From: Zhengitettix transpicula
Taxonomy: Eukaryota > Arthropoda > Insecta > Orthoptera > Tetrigidae
Direction: 5' to 3'
DNA length: 64,000 nucleotides
NCBI GenBank assembly: GCA_037074705.1
Contig: CM073596.1
Coordinates: forward strand, 53,038,001-53,102,000
Shown piece after piece: positions 30,401 to 40,599 of the stretch. Every line of letters begins with the position of its first letter. Position 1 is the stretch's first letter. The translations under genes were made by a program, and so were the position numbers. The notes beneath the pieces are model-generated. The model was not told the DNA's origin, ran no database searches, and was given only the letters and a program-made list of their open reading frames with translations.

Positions 30401-30690
30401 TTTTTTGCCGAGTATTTAAATAAAAATATACAAGGCTATAGCCATAGGCGTTTGGTAATAAATTTTACAAAAAAATAAAATTCTATTTTAACGAGTATTT
30501 AAATAAAAACATACAAGGCTATAGCCTTAGGCGTTTTTTAATAAATTTTCACGTAAAAATAAAATTATATTTTAACGAGTATTTAAAGAAAAACAAGCCT
30601 TAGGCATTTGTTAATAAATTTTACGAAAAAATAAAATTCTATTTTACGAGTATTTAAATAAAAACATACAAGGCTATAGCCTTAGGCGTT
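27428..30690 (+). repeat. Higher-order block D, copy 2 (3.2-kb unit)
   Basis: Tandem partner of the 24.2-kb block. It overlaps the end of copy 1 by about one half monomer, as expected for unequal crossing-over. Similarity ends near 30,690, where GTTTGTTAATAAA replaces GTTTTTTAATAAA. Confidence 0.93.
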
Positions 30691-31084
30691 TGTTAATAAA
30701 TTTTACGAAAAAATTAAATTCTATTTTTACGAGAATTTTAATAAAAACATACAAGGCTATAGCCTTAGGCGTTTTTTAATAAATTTTCACGTAAAAATAA
30801 AATTCTATTTTAACGAGTATTTAAATAAAAACATACAAGGCTATAGCCTTAGGCGTTTGTTAATAAATTTTACGAAAAAATAAAATTATATTTTAACGAG
30901 TATTTAAATAAAAACATACAAGGCTATTGCCTTAGGCGTTTTTTAATAAATTTTCACGAAAAAATAAAATTCTATTTTACCGAGAATTTTAATAAAAACA
31001 TACAAGGCTATAGCCTTAGGCGTTTTTTAATAAATTTTCACGAAAAAATAAAATTCTTTTTTAACGAGAATTTTAATAAAAACA

Positions 31085-31812
31085 TACAAGGAAATAAAAA
31101 CATACAAGGCTATAGCCTTAGGCGTTTGTTAATAAATTTTACGAAAAAATAAAATTCTATTTTAACGAGTATTTAAATAAAAACGTACAAGGCTATAGCC
31201 TTAGGCGTTTTTTAATAAATTTTACGAAAAAATAAAATTCTATTTTTACGAGTATTTTAATAAAAACATACAAGGAAATAAAAACATACAAGGCGTTTGT
31301 TAATAAATTTCACGAAAAAATAAAATTCTATTTTAACGAGTATTTAAATAAAAACGTACAAGGCTATAGCCTTAGGCGTTTTTTAATAAATTTTCACGAA
31401 AAAATAAAATTCTATTTTACCGAGAATTTTAATAAAAACATACAAGGCTATAGCCTTAGGCGTTTTTTAATAAATTTTACGAAAAAATAAAATTCTATTT
31501 TAACGAGAATTTTAATAAAAACATACAAGGAAATAAAAACATACAAGGCTATAGCCTTAGGCGTTTGTTAATAAATTTCACGAAAAAATAAAATTCTATT
31601 TTAACGAGTATTTAAATAAAAACATACAAGGCTATAGCCTTAGGCGTTTGTTAATAAATTTTACGAAAAAATAAAATTCTATTTTAACGAGTATTTAAAT
31701 AAAAACGTACAAGGCTATAGCCTTAGGCGTTTTTTAATAAAAATTCACGAAAAAATAAAATTTCTTTTTTAACGGGAATTTAAATAAAAACATACAAGGC
31801 TTTATTCGTTTC
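31085..31812 (+). repeat. Disordered right edge of the satellite array
   Basis: The last monomers carry a partial internal duplication (ACATACAAGG then AAATAAAAACATACAAGG) at about 31,088, 31,273 and 31,528. The final monomer breaks off in its palindrome, ACAAGGCTTTATTCG, at about 31,812. Rearranged edge monomers are typical of satellite borders, where homogenisation is weak. Confidence 0.8.
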
Positions 31813-31992
31813 TTAGTAATAATTATCGTAATAACTTAAAAATTATATATTTATAATTATCCGTCATTTTATTTTTACATTCATTAAAATAAATTCACCA
31901 TGACTGATAAAAAAAATTTAAGAAAGCTTCCATAAAATATAATTTCTCAGAGTTTTGTTCTTAATTAACGGTTTTATAAGGTACATTGGAAT
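31813..31992. other. AT-rich unique flank of the satellite
   Basis: No gene, repeat or motif was recognised between the array border and the first retroposon. Confidence 0.6.
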
Positions 31993-32107
31993 AATTTAGA
32001 ACTTTCCTCATCCCCCCTTTCAAATCCCTTCCTATGCTATTAAAGGAGAGTTGCCCAATGTGGATTACCCTCATGAATCCTGTTGCACAAAAAAAAATTT
32101 AGTACTT
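31993..32107 (+). mobile_element. Poly(A) retroposon, copy 1 (5'-truncated, 3' end only)
   Basis: The element body is about 32,005-32,095. It holds only the 3' part of the family (CCCTTCCTATGCTATTAAA, then the GTGGATTACCCTCATG box and CCTGTTGC) followed by a run of ten A. It is bounded by AATTTAGAACTT (31,993-32,004) and AATTTAGTACTT (32,096-32,107). These match at 11 of 12 bases, as an aged target-site duplication would. This fits a LINE-mobilised insertion. Confidence 0.75.
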
Positions 32108-32670
32108 CGAATATTGAAGGCCTGCGAGGGTTTTTCTCTCGCAGGCAATACCTGTGAGGGTTATTCTCTTGCATGTAGAACCTTTTGTGAGAGATACGAA
32201 GGGCTACCTTTGGGGATGCCTTTTCCTCTCCGTTTTTGAACTAAGGTTCCCACAAGCCAAGGCACCTCGGCCTGTTCTGAGAGGTGTGTGTTCCGGGGTC
32301 TCAGACCTTGGGCATACGGTAAGAGTTGTCCGCTATTCCCATTGGAACAGTCGGGCAGTTGCCTCCTAAACTGGTCGAGGCACGGAGAAGGGAATGCTGC
32401 GTCCCCACGGCAAACTCCTCTCCCGCTATCGGAAGGGCGTGGGAGAAGTACCCAATGCCCGACCTACCTGATGCAGGTTTTTCTAGGGTTTTCTCTGCAT
32501 TTCTTTAGGCGAATTGCGGGTAGGATACTTAAACTATAGCCCTGGGGACATAGGAACCCTTGGCTACCTTCCTCTACCCTTCTGCATCTTCCATTTTAAT
32601 CCCTTCCTATGCTATTAAACGGGAGTTGCCCAACGTGGATTACCCTCATGTAGCCTGTTGCCCTAAAAAA
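32108..32670 (+). mobile_element. Poly(A) retroposon, copy 2 (longest copy)
   Basis: This copy extends from a GAGGG-rich 5' part through the box CCCATTGGAACAGTCGG, TCGAGGCACGGAGAAGGG, CGGAAGGGCGTGGGA and CCTGATGCAGG. It ends with the same 3' box as copy 1 (GTGGATTACCCTCATG, CCTGTTGCCCTA8). Together the two 3' boxes give about 75-bp direct repeats some 575 bp apart, which could be mistaken for LTRs. The sequence after its tail (AATTAAAACTTC) resembles the copy 1 target site, so the two may be a head-to-tail or nested pair. ORFs of 60-83 codons at 32.05-32.54 kb lie inside it, but no protein family was recognised. It may be a SINE or the 3' end of an unidentified LINE. Confidence 0.8.
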
Positions 32671-33109
32671 AATTAAAACTTCTAGAATTATAAATTATTC
32701 TAACGAAGAGCTTGCGAAGAGGTAAGATTAGACATCTCAGATGTTGTGTAACAGAAAATCACAGATACTAATGGAAAAATAACTTTTTAAAAGCGATTTT
32801 ACTGTCCACGTGTATAATAGTATGTAGGTTCATTAAAAATGGTAAAAGCTGAAGTCCTGGTCTGTGTTTTATCAGCAGGATTTTTTTTAAAAGACTGTTG
32901 AAATAAATTTGACTGAATCGGCGACGTATCTTACTGATTAAAATAATTTTGTATAGAATGAGGAAAGGTTCAGGTAGCAGCCGTCGAGAGTGATTTCATA
33001 ACCGGAGCAAATATACGACCGTCTACATAAAGATCAGAGATAATAATGTGATGGTCCTTTTTTCCCTCGTGGCAACGAATTAATATCCCGCAATAATTTG
33101 TGTTTATTG
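32671..33109. other. Non-coding stretch
   Basis: Moderately AT-rich with no recognisable gene, repeat or RNA. Confidence 0.5.
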
Positions 33110-33865
33110 TACCTCAAGAGTGCAAGAATGTCGAGTTACCAGGTTATTTTGTAGGGGAAGCCCCGTGACTCGTAAATGTCGCCGTTTGAGGATGGAAGAG
33201 GTCGTGAATTTCTCCGTCTGTAACTTTAAGGACGAACTCGAGAAGTTTTTACGATGCCGCACCGCCTCGAGGGGAGAAGAAGAAATCAACCAATCGCTTC
33301 AGAATCTCATTTTACTAAACAGACAACACAGAAGGAGGACGGGGAGGGGGGGGGGAATAGGATGAAAATTTCCAAGGGCATCCGAGGCAGCAATCTCGTG
33401 TAGTGGGCGAGTACGCAGACTGTACGTGCTGACACGCGGCTCCTTGCGACAATTAGAAAGAATTAGCGCCACAAAACCCGGATACGGCAATTAGCGTAAA
33501 ATAGTCGCATCCCGTGCGTCCTCTGACGGCGCCTGCCGCAATTACCCGTCATCTATCTGGACCGGTCATCTCAACACAACACGTTTCCCTCAGATTCCAC
33601 GTCTCGCGCGTCCGGGGGTCCTCTGATTTACTTTGTCGGCGCACATCATGCCAACTGCGAACTTCCTCCGCAGCTGCGTCCGTCTACGGAACAATGGCCG
33701 CTGGACGCTCTTCACAGCCACCTCACCAATCACACATTACACTCGTGCAGGACGTAACAAATAAACTCCTGACAGCCTCACTATTAATTATTAAACGTCG
33801 AAAGGCAATTGAGTGCGGACGCAACTCAGTGACGTCATCTCACACTGTTAGATTGCGGAGCTAAG
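33110..33865. other. GC-richer block with TGACGTCA site
   Basis: Composition changes to CpG-containing, GC-richer sequence. The longest ATG frame is 116 codons (33,514-33,864, plus). It overlaps other frames and shows no domain, so it is not called a gene. A G-run (GGGGA followed by ten G) is at 33,340-33,356. A perfect CRE/ATF palindrome is at 33,830-33,837. It could be an exon-bearing or promoter-like block, but this is unproven. Confidence 0.3.
33830..33837. promoter_or_regulatory. TGACGTCA (CRE/ATF-type palindrome)
   Basis: Perfect 8-bp match to the cAMP-response element that CREB/ATF bZIP proteins bind. This is one of four in the 32 kb of non-satellite DNA. Function is inferred from the motif only. 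Confidence 0.3.
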
Positions 33866-33989
33866 CTTTCCATTTAATAAAACACCCATAGTGAATCCCC
33901 GTCCCTATTTATTTATGATTACGGCAAATAAATATCTTCCCCGTAAATCAGAAAAAAATAATAAAACGAAGATGGTAGAAATGTAATTT

Positions 33990-34030
33990 CAGATCGTCTT
34001 GTCCTCAGATTATGACTTCATCAGGTCTAT
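33990..34030 (-). ncRNA. Hammerhead-like motif (decayed)
   Basis: On the minus strand, CTGATGA (34,024-34,018) is followed by AGTC, an AT-rich loop, then GAGGAC and AAGAC in place of GAAAC. The first core box is perfect; the second has one exchange that would abolish cleavage in known hammerheads. Probably a dead copy of the family seen at 42.56 kb. Confidence 0.3.
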
Positions 34031-34661
34031 AATGGAGTAATTTAGAACTTGGACTATTATTACTTCAATATTAACTGATAATTCCCAAAATGTTGTGATA
34101 TTATTATATTTTTATTAATTTCCTTTTATTAATTACTCCGACGTACATGTGAACAATTTCTAAATTCAGGGCGAAACATTTCTATCGATTGTACATAAAT
34201 GAGGGATGAAATGATTTGAAATCATCATTTTCATCAAATTTAATTTAAGTATAACAATTTACGCCTGTTGAAAACTTAAGTTAAGGAGGAAACGTTGTGA
34301 AAAATTTTTTCCATCATCTGCTTTATTTTTTTTTTACTTATGCACATCTTATTTTTATTTATTAATTATTACAATTATAACAATAATAATTTAATATAAT
34401 CTGACAGTTGTTATTAGATGAATAAATAATTCTGCAAATATGTCAGATTTAGGTACGAATTAATAAGACAAAAAAAACAGCTCACACGAAGATTGTCCAG
34501 AATTTTAGGACTTCTTCAGGTAAGCAGGTAGAGAGAACTTTTGAAAGTGTGAGTATGCTAAATTAGAGGAAATATGAATTTAGGCATTGGCTGCATCATA
34601 TGACAGGTTTAAGCGATTTATATATATATATGCATACATTCAAAACTTCTCTTTAGCTGAT

Positions 34662-34703
34662 TACCTCGAGAAGTCCCAACATTGTGGACGAAACGTCGTG
34701 TTG
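34662..34703 (+). ncRNA. Hammerhead-like motif (decayed core, good stem II)
   Basis: AC, then CTCGAGA (CTGATGA expected), then a 4-bp Watson-Crick stem GTCC/GGAC closed by a 9-nt loop, then GAAAC, GTC and GTGTTG. The order is that of a type I hammerhead with a very short helix III, as in Penelope-like elements and retrozymes. The altered first box makes activity unlikely. Confidence 0.35.
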
Positions 34704-35220
34704 AACTCAATTATTATTTTAATCCATTACTACATTCTTCTCTCATATTTACTGCATTCATTACTTATTTAGCAAATAATTGTTTCGGATTTTATTTTAC
34801 CTTTTTTTTAAAATTATTTTTCTTTATTTCACATTTATTTTTATGTTAATTTCGGTTATTTTAATTTTATGAATTTAATTTACATTTTTTTGATTATTTT
34901 AACCGTGAATACAAGTTGATATTTGTATTTGTGTGTTGTTATTATTTTGTATTTAAATGGATAGGGATATTTGTTATTTATTTTCACTATAATATTCAGT
35001 GTTTATAATTTTCTTATGACTGTTTTCTTGTTGGTATTTATTACGAATTTTTTTTGGGACGTTCCTCGACGAACAGTATCGCATGTATTAAATCCACGTA
35101 ACTCACAAAACGTCAGCCGGGAATCAGATTTACTTACGACGGGCATATTTTACTTTAAACACAAGGCGACGTAAAAATGGCACTACAGGATGATAGGTTA
35201 GAAAGTAAAATATTATTATT

Positions 35221-35785
35221 ACATGCGTGTAGAGTGAACTCCGCGGTCTGTTACTGATTGATGACGTCACCTAACGTGTTTGAGTTACGTTCTCAACTCT
35301 GCCATCTTTCGGCGTTTAATAAATTCAGTTGAAATTCGGGAATTCTTCACCACTTACCAGAGGCTTCACTACACGAAATAAATGCTATCGCTCTTAGAGA
35401 GAAGTCATTGTCTTAGAAACCTGAAGTGATTGGAGTATCCACCCGCTTCCCTTTCGCAGTAATCAGGTGTAGCTTTTATGTGATGGCGGCTCTCACTTGT
35501 AAGGGGGCTATTACTCCGAGTGGTGTGGCCTACTAATTTAAACGCAGTTCGCGCCGCGTGTCGTGTCGGTTCCTTTTGTGTGGCTCCTCGGCACGTCGCG
35601 GACTTTAAGAGGGCAATTCGAGGCGTTTAGACGAGTGCGGATGTGCAGGCGCCACGGCTAACCACAAAATTACCAATACGGCAACGCCATTACGGCTCTT
35701 AGCATCACAGCTCAAGCCAGAGGAAATTAGATATAAAACTTCCCTAACCGTATCCGACTCTGGTTAATAACAATTAACTTAAAGC
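35221..35785. other. GC-richer block with TGACGTCA at 35,262-35,269
   Basis: Mixed-composition block with several CpG and a perfect CRE/ATF-type palindrome. Its surroundings (GATGACGTCAC followed by TTACGTT) resemble those at 42,719, so the two may be remnants of one repeat. No coding signal was found. Confidence 0.3.
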
Positions 35786-35789
35786 TAAT

Positions 35790-37525
35790 ATACAGTCAAA
35801 AAAACTAAAGAATATTTTTATTATTTTAAAAGCCTGTAAAATTTCCCTACATTTTCATTTTTTAATATAATTATGAAGATTCCCTGTATTTTTTAACAAA
35901 TCACCTTGAAGATATCCTACATTTTATTTTTCTTAAATGGTCTTCAGATTCATTATAATATTTAAAAAATGGCCTGGAACATTCTCTGTATTTTAAGTTT
36001 CTTAATCATCTTAAAAATTCCTTATATTTTAACTTCTTAAATAATAACGCGTTGAAGAATCTCTAAATTTAAAAACTGGCGGTTAATAATTTCTACGTTA
36101 ATATTTAAAAAATAGTATTTAAGAAACCTTACCCTTTAAAAATAAAACAAAATCGCGTTGATGAATTCTTGCCTTTTTTATTTTTAAAAGCATCAAATAT
36201 TTTTATTTTAAAAAATACTCCTAAGATCACATTACGTACATTTTTAATTTTCTAATAAAAATCATCCTGAATATTCCCTTTTGTTTTTATCTTTTTAAAT
36301 AGTTATATAAATACCCTAAATATTTATTTTTGAAAATATTACCCCTAAGACTTAAATTTTTAATCATTTATGTTGTCCTGTGGGTTCATTATATATTTAT
36401 ATTCTTCTCTACTTGTCTTAAACATTCCGTATATTTTTCTGTTTTTTAAAACACTCTTCTATATTTATTGTATTTTTTATCGTCTTAAAGTTTCTATATA
36501 ATTTTACTTTTTAACTATTGTCTTGTGGAATCCCTATATTTTTCTTTCTTAAATCTTAACGGTTCTATCAATTTTTCTTTTTCTTAATAGGCTAGAAGAT
36601 TCCAAATATTTTTATTTCAAATACCGTCTTGAATAACCACTATGTTTTTAATATTAATAAAAATCGCCTTGATTATTTGCTACATTTTTAAAAGCACGAG
36701 TTGAAGATTCCCTGTATTTATATTTTTAAAAATCATCTTAAATATTTCTAATATTTTTACTTAAAAAAATCCCCCTAAGAAACCCTACATTTCTTTTTCA
36801 TTCAATCATCTTGAACAATTTATTATTTTAAATTTTTTTAAATCTTCCTGAATGTGCCCCATATTTTAATATTTCTCAATTTGTCTCAAAGGTGTTCCAA
36901 TATTTTTATACTTTTCCCTAAAACAGACTTCTAAAATGCCACTGTTTTTTTTTCTAATCCTCTTAAAGATTCCCTAAATTTTACGTTTTCTTTAACAGCC
37001 TTGAAGATTTCTTATATTTCTTAAAACCGTCTTGAAGACTTCGTATACTTTTATTAGTTTAAAAACTCACTAAGATTATTCCATAAATTTTATATTTAAA
37101 AAATTTGTCTTGAAGATTCCCTATATTTATATTTTTAAATCGTTTTAAATATTTCCATTATTTTTGGTTTTAAAAAATTTCCCCAATACTCCCTATATTT
37201 TTATTTGTTTTAATCATCTTGAAAATAAAATTATATTTATAAAAAATCGTCCCAAACCTTCGTATATGCTTATCTTTTTAAATAGTTTTAAATATCTCGT
37301 TAATTTTATTTTTTTAATAAATCGCACTAAGACTCCTTGAGTTTTTAATATTTTTTGGTCGTCTTGATAGTAAAAAATATATTATTTATTTTTATATCGT
37401 CTTAAAGATTTATTTTATTTTTATACTATGAAAAATCACCCTGATTAATTTCTATGTGTGTATTTTTTTAGTCCTCTCTAAGTTCCCCTATTTTTTTTAA
37501 TTCGTCTTCGAGATTCCGTACCGTT
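35790..37525. repeat. Highly diverged AT-rich tandem repeat, 40-60-bp unit
   Basis: A phrase like CTTGAAGATTCCCTATATTT followed by a T/A-rich stretch and TTAAA recurs every 40-60 bp. Clear examples are at about 35,871, 36,702, 36,962 and 37,111. Units vary in length and sequence, so this is an old minisatellite or a decayed satellite. It has no sequence in common with the 84-bp array. Confidence 0.75.
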
Positions 37526-37965
37526 CTTTCTTAGATATTTCCTAAGCAGCCAATAGTTAAGGTTGATTACCGTGGACGCGTGTGTGCAATTATCCCCGTC
37601 GTGTGGAGAATGTGAGGTAAGGAATGTGCAGACATTCTGTGAGGAGCGCGCGGAGCCCCCCAAAGTAGGAAGTCATTGTTTCGTCTGCAGAAAGGAAACA
37701 GGTGTTTGTGTCTGGCTGGTTGGTATTGGTGGTGGGCGGCGCGTGTGTGGGCCTCAAGCTGAGATCAGCCGAGGAGGAGGATGCGCCGCATTACCATACC
37801 ACCGACAGTTTATCTCGCTGCTCACTTACGCGCCACTTCACCACACCACATGGACGAGCTTCATCCCCTTACAAACTAGGAATCGGATATTAATAAACTC
37901 ATTGCATGGTCTCATTCAGAAGTTTAAAAATATATTTATTGACAGAGGGAAGCACGTATTTTAAT
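37526..37965. other. GC-richer block with a 133-codon ORF
   Basis: An ATG frame runs from 37,563 to 37,964 on the plus strand. Its product is Cys-containing in the first 55 residues (CGECEV, HCFVCRKETG) and then low in recognisable features. Spacing of the Cys residues fits no zinc-finger signature I know. The frame follows directly on a decayed minisatellite and has no visible splice context. Chance ORF is the simplest explanation; a single exon cannot be excluded. Confidence 0.15.
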
Positions 37966-39600
37966 ACTGGGTCATCAATATTTCTCAATTATATTTATCT
38001 TCCAAAAGTGCTCAATTTTCCGAATGTAGGTAATCCTCGATATTAAGAATGACTTTTCAAAGACAAGGGGAAATGGTAATTTAATTCCTATTTCCCGGAC
38101 ACTTAAATTAGAATAGTGGTAATCTCTTTCTCCTTTTTCTTTGGTCCCTTAACGCCATCCACAGTTTAGTTTTAACTCATTGTTACCCTCCAAAGATACT
38201 ACAAATAATTATAGTCGATTATACAATTGAAATTTATATTATTCTTTGACAAACTGGAATAAAATTAAACTTTTTCTATGAGGTAATTTAAGATAAAGTA
38301 AATAAATTAAATTAAAGGATTATACCTCATGAATGTACAGTAAAAGTGAGTAGAACGTTTCGAACCTACTTTAATCAGGTACTGTATTATTAATAAAATA
38401 AATAAAAAAAGCAAAACAAACTACAAGGCCTTGTTGAAGAAGATTTTATATTCGGAGAATTGTAAAAAATCTTAAAGCAGGTTCCAGAGATATTAATAAT
38501 TTTTTATATTTCGTCCTAATATAATGAGGATCGCAGTCAATTTAATGTTAAAAATTTTATAATGTTTGGAACCTGTTAATAGAATTTTGACACATTTTCG
38601 AATCCGAGTTAGGATTCAAGAAGGCCATGTTGTATTGTATAGATTTAATTTCGGTCTCATAATTTTTTTTATTAATATAGTATTATATTGATATAGTTTT
38701 TTCATGAGTTATAATTCTCAAATTTAATTGTGTTAAATTCTAAATACTATGACTTTATTTTTTTATAAATAAAAAAATATTTTAAGAGGATAATATACCA
38801 TTTACGCCTTAAACGTTATTCATAAAAATTAAGGACGCAACCTGCCCTACATCAATGCTTAACGATTTCTCTGCATTCCAGAGATAATTATAATATGAAT
38901 ACGAATGTATTGAGGCATTATAGATTAATACAAATATTATTGATATACTTAGATATTATGTTGAAGTAGATTTTAGAGATTTTAATTAATTCTCATACCT
39001 TTGGAGGGTAATTATAATTAGTTATCACTTTTAAGACGTCCCTAAAATATGTACGAAACGTAGATTTTTGTTGTCTAGTACAGTGTAAACAATTAAATAA
39101 ATGTGTTCTGACTTACGGGTTCTTTTCTGATTTTACGTTTTGTTTTTTTATTTACCAGTATAAAAATTAAGTACTTTTCGACCAACAACAAACACTTACT
39201 GAATATAGTTCAATTGAAAATAGTAACGACGTTTCAGTACGTTTATCAGTCGTGTGACTCATCCTTCCTAAATTAACAATTTTGAATTTTCATTGTATTT
39301 AGTAAAAATCTTTTTTTTTCTCGTGTTAAAGTTTGTTAATTTAACAGGAAAGAATCACAAGTACAAAATAAATGTTAAAACGTCGTTGTAATTTCAAATG
39401 GAATTTTTTAAAATAAATGTCTGGTATTTGTCGAAAAAGTAGCTAAAAAATTATAATTATTGTCCTGTTGTAATGAAACTTGTTATTTTATTAAAATAAA
39501 TATTTATTCAAGAATAGAGAGAAACTTCCATAAGCTCAAGCCACAGAGACCAAGAATTAAATTAAATTAAAGTATCAGGATGAAAAAATTTCGTTCGGGT
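37966..39600. other. AT-rich stretch
   Basis: No gene was recognised. It contains a minus-strand hammerhead-like motif at 38.35 kb and a weaker one near 39,215-39,245 (minus: CTGATAA, ACGTACT, GAAACGTCGTTAC). Confidence 0.5.
38350..38386 (-). ncRNA. Hammerhead-like motif (CTGATTA ... GAAAC)
   Basis: Minus strand: GTAC, CTGATTA (38,378-38,372), a short AAGTAGGTTC segment, GAAAC (38,361-38,357), GTTC and TACTC. The GTAC/TAC flanks could form part of helix I. Stem II is too short for a stable hairpin, so this copy is probably inactive. Confidence 0.25.
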
Positions 39601-39905
39601 CCCTTTTCGACCGACATTTTTCCGTCATTTTTTCGAGTGACGTGACGTCGCTCGGTCGTCGTGAAGTTTCCTATGTGGCAGGAGTTCCCTTTTTCCGCGG
39701 AGACCACCCCTCTATCTGCCTGTGTGAGCTGGAGAGAGAGAGGAGACGCTGGAGTGAGTGTGGTGAGTGGTGTGTGGGCGCTAACAAGTGGGTGACTAGC
39801 GACTTCCTGGCCGGCGCGTGCGCTGCTGAGAGGCGCGTGGCCCTCTTCCGGCCAGCTGCAAGGCTCCCGGTAACAACCACCGTTTAGCAGCCACGCACGA
39901 CACGA
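39601..39905. other. GC-rich block, promoter- or exon-like
   Basis: Sharp local rise in GC and CpG, with GTGACGTGACGTCGCTCGG at 39,639 and a GA-rich run near 39,730. Two overlapping ORFs (81 codons plus, 69 codons minus) exist because stops are rare at this composition; neither shows a domain. The block could be a CpG-rich promoter or 5'-UTR of a nearby gene, but no gene is visible. Confidence 0.25.
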
Positions 39906-40595
39906 CAGCCGGAGACAACATCAATTTACGTATTCCACTTAATCACAGCATTATATCAGTACTCAATCGCGAATAAATATGAATAAACTCAACATAACAT
40001 TGAACCGAAGTTACGATCAGGTCCCACTTGCTCAAAGAAAAATTATCATCCTCCCATTAATGAAGAATATACATTTTAAATTAATTCCATTATTTAAATC
40101 ATTCAAATAATGATTACATATCAAAACGTGCCAATTCTTTATCAGTTATTATAAAACTGGAAGTTTGAGATGACAGAAAGCTACTGAATTTCCTGAAGAC
40201 ATGAATTAGTCGGAAAAACGACAAAATTATTTATAACACATGGATATATTGAATCCCTGATTTTTTTACATATTGACAGGTATAAATGTTTGTTTTATAT
40301 TTATTTTTACACCTATTTTCTATTGAATTTATAAATTTAAATTTATTATTAAAAATAAAATTTATATTCGAAAAGGATTATGAAAAAAAACAGTCAAGCC
40401 TTTCCGGATTTTCTTTAGGCGAATAAACTTCCTGGGTGAAGTCGTCCATTTCATGGCTTATCACTTTCAGAATTGTTCTTTTTATCTTTGTTTTTATAGA
40501 CATATATAGCGTCAGACAACCTACGTTTCAGGTTACACGGTTCCTGATCTAATATTTCAACACCTTCATGATTCATTCTTTAGGTAACAAATTAT
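39906..40595. other. AT-rich stretch
   Basis: No gene was recognised. A faint motif of the CTGAAGA ... GTCGG type is present at about 40,190-40,215 but lacks GAAAC. Confidence 0.4.
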
Positions 40596-40599
40596 AAAA

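Larger units (their letters stand above)
1..31812. repeat. 84-bp satellite array, about 378 monomers, open at the left edge
   Basis: Head-to-tail array seen directly. The start of the AAGG palindrome falls at 42, 126 and 210, a period of 84 bp, and continues at 83-85 bp spacing to about 31.8 kb. Each monomer has a perfect 14-bp palindrome (AAGGCTATAGCCTT), then AGGCG and a T-run, TAATAAATTTTCACG, an A-rich stretch, and AACGAG followed by ATTTTAATAAAAACATAC or a variant. Three tail variants alternate (AGAATTTTAAT, AGTATTTAAAT, and AGTATTTTAATAATAAC). Some monomers lack the C of TTTTCACG. GC content is very low and phased A/T tracts suggest intrinsically curved DNA. Such arrays are usually pericentromeric, subtelomeric or heterochromatic; the location here is inferred. 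The unit equals 28 codons, so short ORFs of up to 69 codons arise by chance and are not genes. Confidence 0.98.
33866..35220. other. AT-rich stretch with two decayed ribozyme-like motifs
   Basis: Apart from the two hammerhead-like motifs listed separately (near 34.01 and 34.68 kb), the region holds only AT-rich sequence and a short (TA)n tract at about 34,619-34,631. No gene was recognised. Confidence 0.5.

Noticed and set aside
1..31812. CRISPR-like array (short dyad repeats at regular spacing)
   Set aside because: The spacers are themselves repeats, the whole 84-bp unit is conserved, there are no cas genes, and the context is eukaryotic.
1..31812. Telomere (TTAGG occurs in nearly every monomer, as in insect telomeres)
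   Set aside because: TTAGG appears once per 84 bp, not as a tandem pentamer.
32051..32539. Small genes in the 32-kb ORF cluster
   Set aside because: They lie within the retroposon body, overlap in three frames and match no family.
32005..32670. LTR pair of a small LTR retrotransposon
   Set aside because: The direct repeats end in poly(A), lack TG...CA ends, and match the 3' end of single copies at 49.9 and 51.6 kb; they are two retroposons in tandem.
33340..33356. G-quadruplex
   Set aside because: The run GGGG-A-G10 is just short of four separate G3 tracts with loops; only a two-layer structure is possible.
37563..37964. Zinc-finger gene (133-codon ORF with several Cys)
   Set aside because: Cys spacing fits no known finger and the second half has no protein-like features.
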